A stretch of 64,000 nt of DNA from an uncultured Bacilli bacterium (GTDB lineage: Bacteria; Bacillota_I; Bacilli_A; RFN20; CAG-449): the NCBI GenBank assembly GCA_944332075.1, contig CALVJL010000002.1:1-64000 (forward strand). The letters run 5' to 3'. Under the pieces are notes generated by a model. It saw only the letters and a list, made by a program, of their open reading frames with translations. It did no database searches and was not told the origin of the DNA. The position numbers and the translations under genes are program-made. Below, piece by piece: positions 62,758-64,000 of this stretch; position 1 is the stretch's first letter, and each line of letters begins with the position of its first letter.

Positions 62758-63439
62758 AGAAACAGATATTATGGAGTATTTTGATGAAATACTTCCAAAT
62801 GCCGCGTGCGAATTAAATTATTCAAAAGACTATGAATTAGTAATTGCAGTTATGTTAAGCGCACAGACGACGGATAAATCGGTTAATCAAGTTACTGCGC
62901 ATCTTTTTAAAGACTTTCCGACTTTAAAGTCTTTAGCGGACGCTAAATACGAAGATATCGCTAATGAGATAAGATCATTAGGCCTCTATCAGACAAAAGC
63001 AAAAAATATTATTTTAATCGCTAAGCAAATCTTAGATGTGTTTGATGGTAAGGTTCCATCTGATAAACAGAAATTAATGACTTTACCGGGGGTCGGTAAT
63101 AAGACAGCAAATGTGATTCGCGCGGAGATTTTTAAAATTCCCGAATTCCCTGTTGATACCCATATTGCGAGAATTAGTAAAAGACTTGGCTTAGCGAAAA
63201 ACGATGACGATGTGTTAACAATAGAAAAAAAGCTCCGGAGAAAGTTTCCCCGCGAGCGTTATATTTTGCTTCATCATCAGTTTATTCATTTTGGTAGATA
63301 TCTTTGCAAAGCCAAAAATCCTGATTGTAAAAATTGTAAGTTGACTAAATATTGCCGTGAAAATAAACTTTCTCAACAATCTTCAAAAAATCTAAACGCG
63401 GCCGATAGCCCTGTTCAACTAGATAACCATTCTCTTTAA
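62750..63439 (+). CDS. nth: endonuclease III (Nth), 229 aa
   Basis: DNA glycosylase/AP lyase for oxidised pyrimidines. The helix-hairpin-helix LPGVGNKTANV includes the catalytic Lys, and VDTHIARISKRL holds the catalytic Asp. The [4Fe-4S] loop is C-x6-C-x2-C-x5-C (CKAKNPDCKNCKLTKYC, ending near 63357). About 25 residues continue past this loop in a hydrophilic tail that overlaps the opposing recU gene by 95 bp. The ATG at 62750 overlaps the dnaD stop; an upstream ATG at 62732 is the alternative. Confidence 0.95.
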   Translation: MSKETDIMEYFDEILPNAACELNYSKDYELVIAVMLSAQTTDKSVNQVTAHLFKDFPTLKSLADAKYEDIANEIRSLGLYQTKAKNIILIAKQILDVFDGKVPSDKQKLMTLPGVGNKTANVIRAEIFKIPEFPVDTHIARISKRLGLAKNDDDVLTIEKKLRRKFPRERYILLHHQFIHFGRYLCKAKNPDCKNCKLTKYCRENKLSQQSSKNLNAADSPVQLDNHSL

Positions 63440-63932
63440 TTTGTTTTAAGGTGATAGATTTTCTGTCACCTTTTTCATATGCTTCAATAATATAAGAAGC
63501 ATCGATAAGATAAACTTCTTGCAAAGTGATAAAGTAGATTAAAAAGAAAGCAATTCCTTGATGACGAATTACGCTTTTTAAATGTTTGATTTGCTGAGAA
63601 GGAATATTATGAAATGATAACGAGGTAGTTGATTTGGTTTCTTTGCATTCAAAATCAATATATCTTCCTTTATAAACACCGTTATAATCAGTTGTCGATT
63701 GTTTTTCAAAATATGCGTCAGTAATTTTAAAATTATGCGCATAATCTACCTTTACTACATGAATTGGTGTAGGTCTTTTATAGATGACAGCGAGATCTTG
63801 TTCAAGATAATATGATGCGGATAAACTAACACTTTTTTCAAAGTCCATGCCGCGGTTAGCAAACACTGTAGCCTTAGTATTGTTGACGACACTATTATCA
63901 ATTTGATTTTTAGCTCCGTTAGGGTATTTCAT
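63345..63932 (-). CDS. recU: RecU Holliday junction resolvase, 195 aa
   Basis: Start MKYPNGAKN with NRGMDFEKSVSLSASYYL, then the nuclease core IDFECKETKSTTSLSFHNIPSQQIKHLKS with its D-E-K metal-binding residues, matches RecU of Firmicutes. It resolves recombination intermediates. Length is normal. It converges on nth, and their coding ends overlap by 95 bp, so neither gene has a private terminator here. Confidence 0.93.
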   Translation of the reverse strand: MKYPNGAKNQIDNSVVNNTKATVFANRGMDFEKSVSLSASYYLEQDLAVIYKRPTPIHVVKVDYAHNFKITDAYFEKQSTTDYNGVYKGRYIDFECKETKSTTSLSFHNIPSQQIKHLKSVIRHQGIAFFLIYFITLQEVYLIDASYIIEAYEKGDRKSITLKQIKENGYLVEQGYRPRLDFLKIVEKVYFHGNI

Positions 63933-63941
63933 ATCTGCCTC

Positions 63942-64000
63942 TTATTTAAGATAATCATACATCATTTGCTTAAATTCTTCACTTGATAAATCTAATCCCG
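63942..64000 (-). CDS. C-terminal end of a gene running off the window
   Basis: An open frame on the minus strand ends in TAA (63944-63942), encoding GLDLSSEEFKQMMYDYLK at its C-terminus. It lies 9 bp upstream of recU and would be in the same operon. The fragment is too short to name. Confidence 0.5.
   Translation of the reverse strand, partial: GLDLSSEEFKQMMYDYLK

Overview
The window looks like a chromosomal segment of a low-GC, anaerobic, fermentative member of the Bacilli/Tenericutes-type Firmicutes. It probably comes from an uncultured gut lineage near the Erysipelotrichales/Acholeplasma/RF39 groups. The reasons are the AT-rich sequence, a sufCDSUB cluster, an NADH-linked [FeFe] hydrogenase with no oxidative respiration genes, many lipoproteins with an LxxC lipobox, DnaD/RecU/RecX/YhaM/DegV genes typical of Firmicutes, and Opp transporter subunits enlarged in the way Mycoplasma ones are. 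TGA is an ordinary stop and Trp is TGG, so the code is the standard bacterial one. The taxonomic placement is inference; no rRNA is present.

Layout. 1-7251: a type II-A CRISPR-Cas locus. It has a divergent tracrRNA, then cas9, cas1 (broken by one in-frame TAA), cas2, csn2, a short leader ending in ATTTGAG, and an array of nine repeats and eight spacers. 7296-17216: membrane proteins of unknown role, a HAD phosphatase/NYN nuclease operon, recX-yhaM, galE, a HIT hydrolase, and a two-gene operon of PrsA-like lipoproteins. 17217-24754: a complex divergent control region, then sufC-sufD-sufS-sufU-sufB and mnmG-rsmG. 24821-27333: an ECF sigma factor, a membrane anti-sigma-like protein and a lipoprotein whose body is paralogous to the anti-sigma outer domain. 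The two transcription units share an identical bipartite promoter-like motif. 27402-35465: ung, then a sensory-type [FeFe] hydrogenase (PAS domain) with a PP2C phosphatase, followed by the bifurcating HydCBA hydrogenase.

35504-46886: htpG under a CIRCE operator, membrane proteins, tRNA-Leu(CAA), corA, two SHOCT membrane proteins, ligA, an ABC exporter, degV, and a folate ECF S-component gene fused to a large N-terminal extracytoplasmic domain and preceded by a tetrahydrofolate riboswitch. 47192-60882: an oppABCDF operon with unusually large subunits, then a DUF3899-like protein, an M6 metalloprotease lipoprotein and another large lipoprotein. Together these read as a surface protein-degradation and peptide-uptake block. 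60969-64000: tRNA-Val(GAC), a CCA-adding/poly(A) polymerase-type nucleotidyltransferase, a DnaD-like protein, nth, recU and the end of one more gene.

The most notable points are these. (1) cas1 is interrupted by a single Tyr-to-stop codon lying in the loop of a terminator-like hairpin, while every other CRISPR component looks intact. (2) The tracrRNA promoter is embedded in the cas9 ribosome-binding site, and the whole tracrRNA is antisense to the predicted cas9 leader. (3) The ECF sigma/anti-sigma/lipoprotein trio has its own shared promoter motif. (4) A THF riboswitch controls a fused folate transporter.
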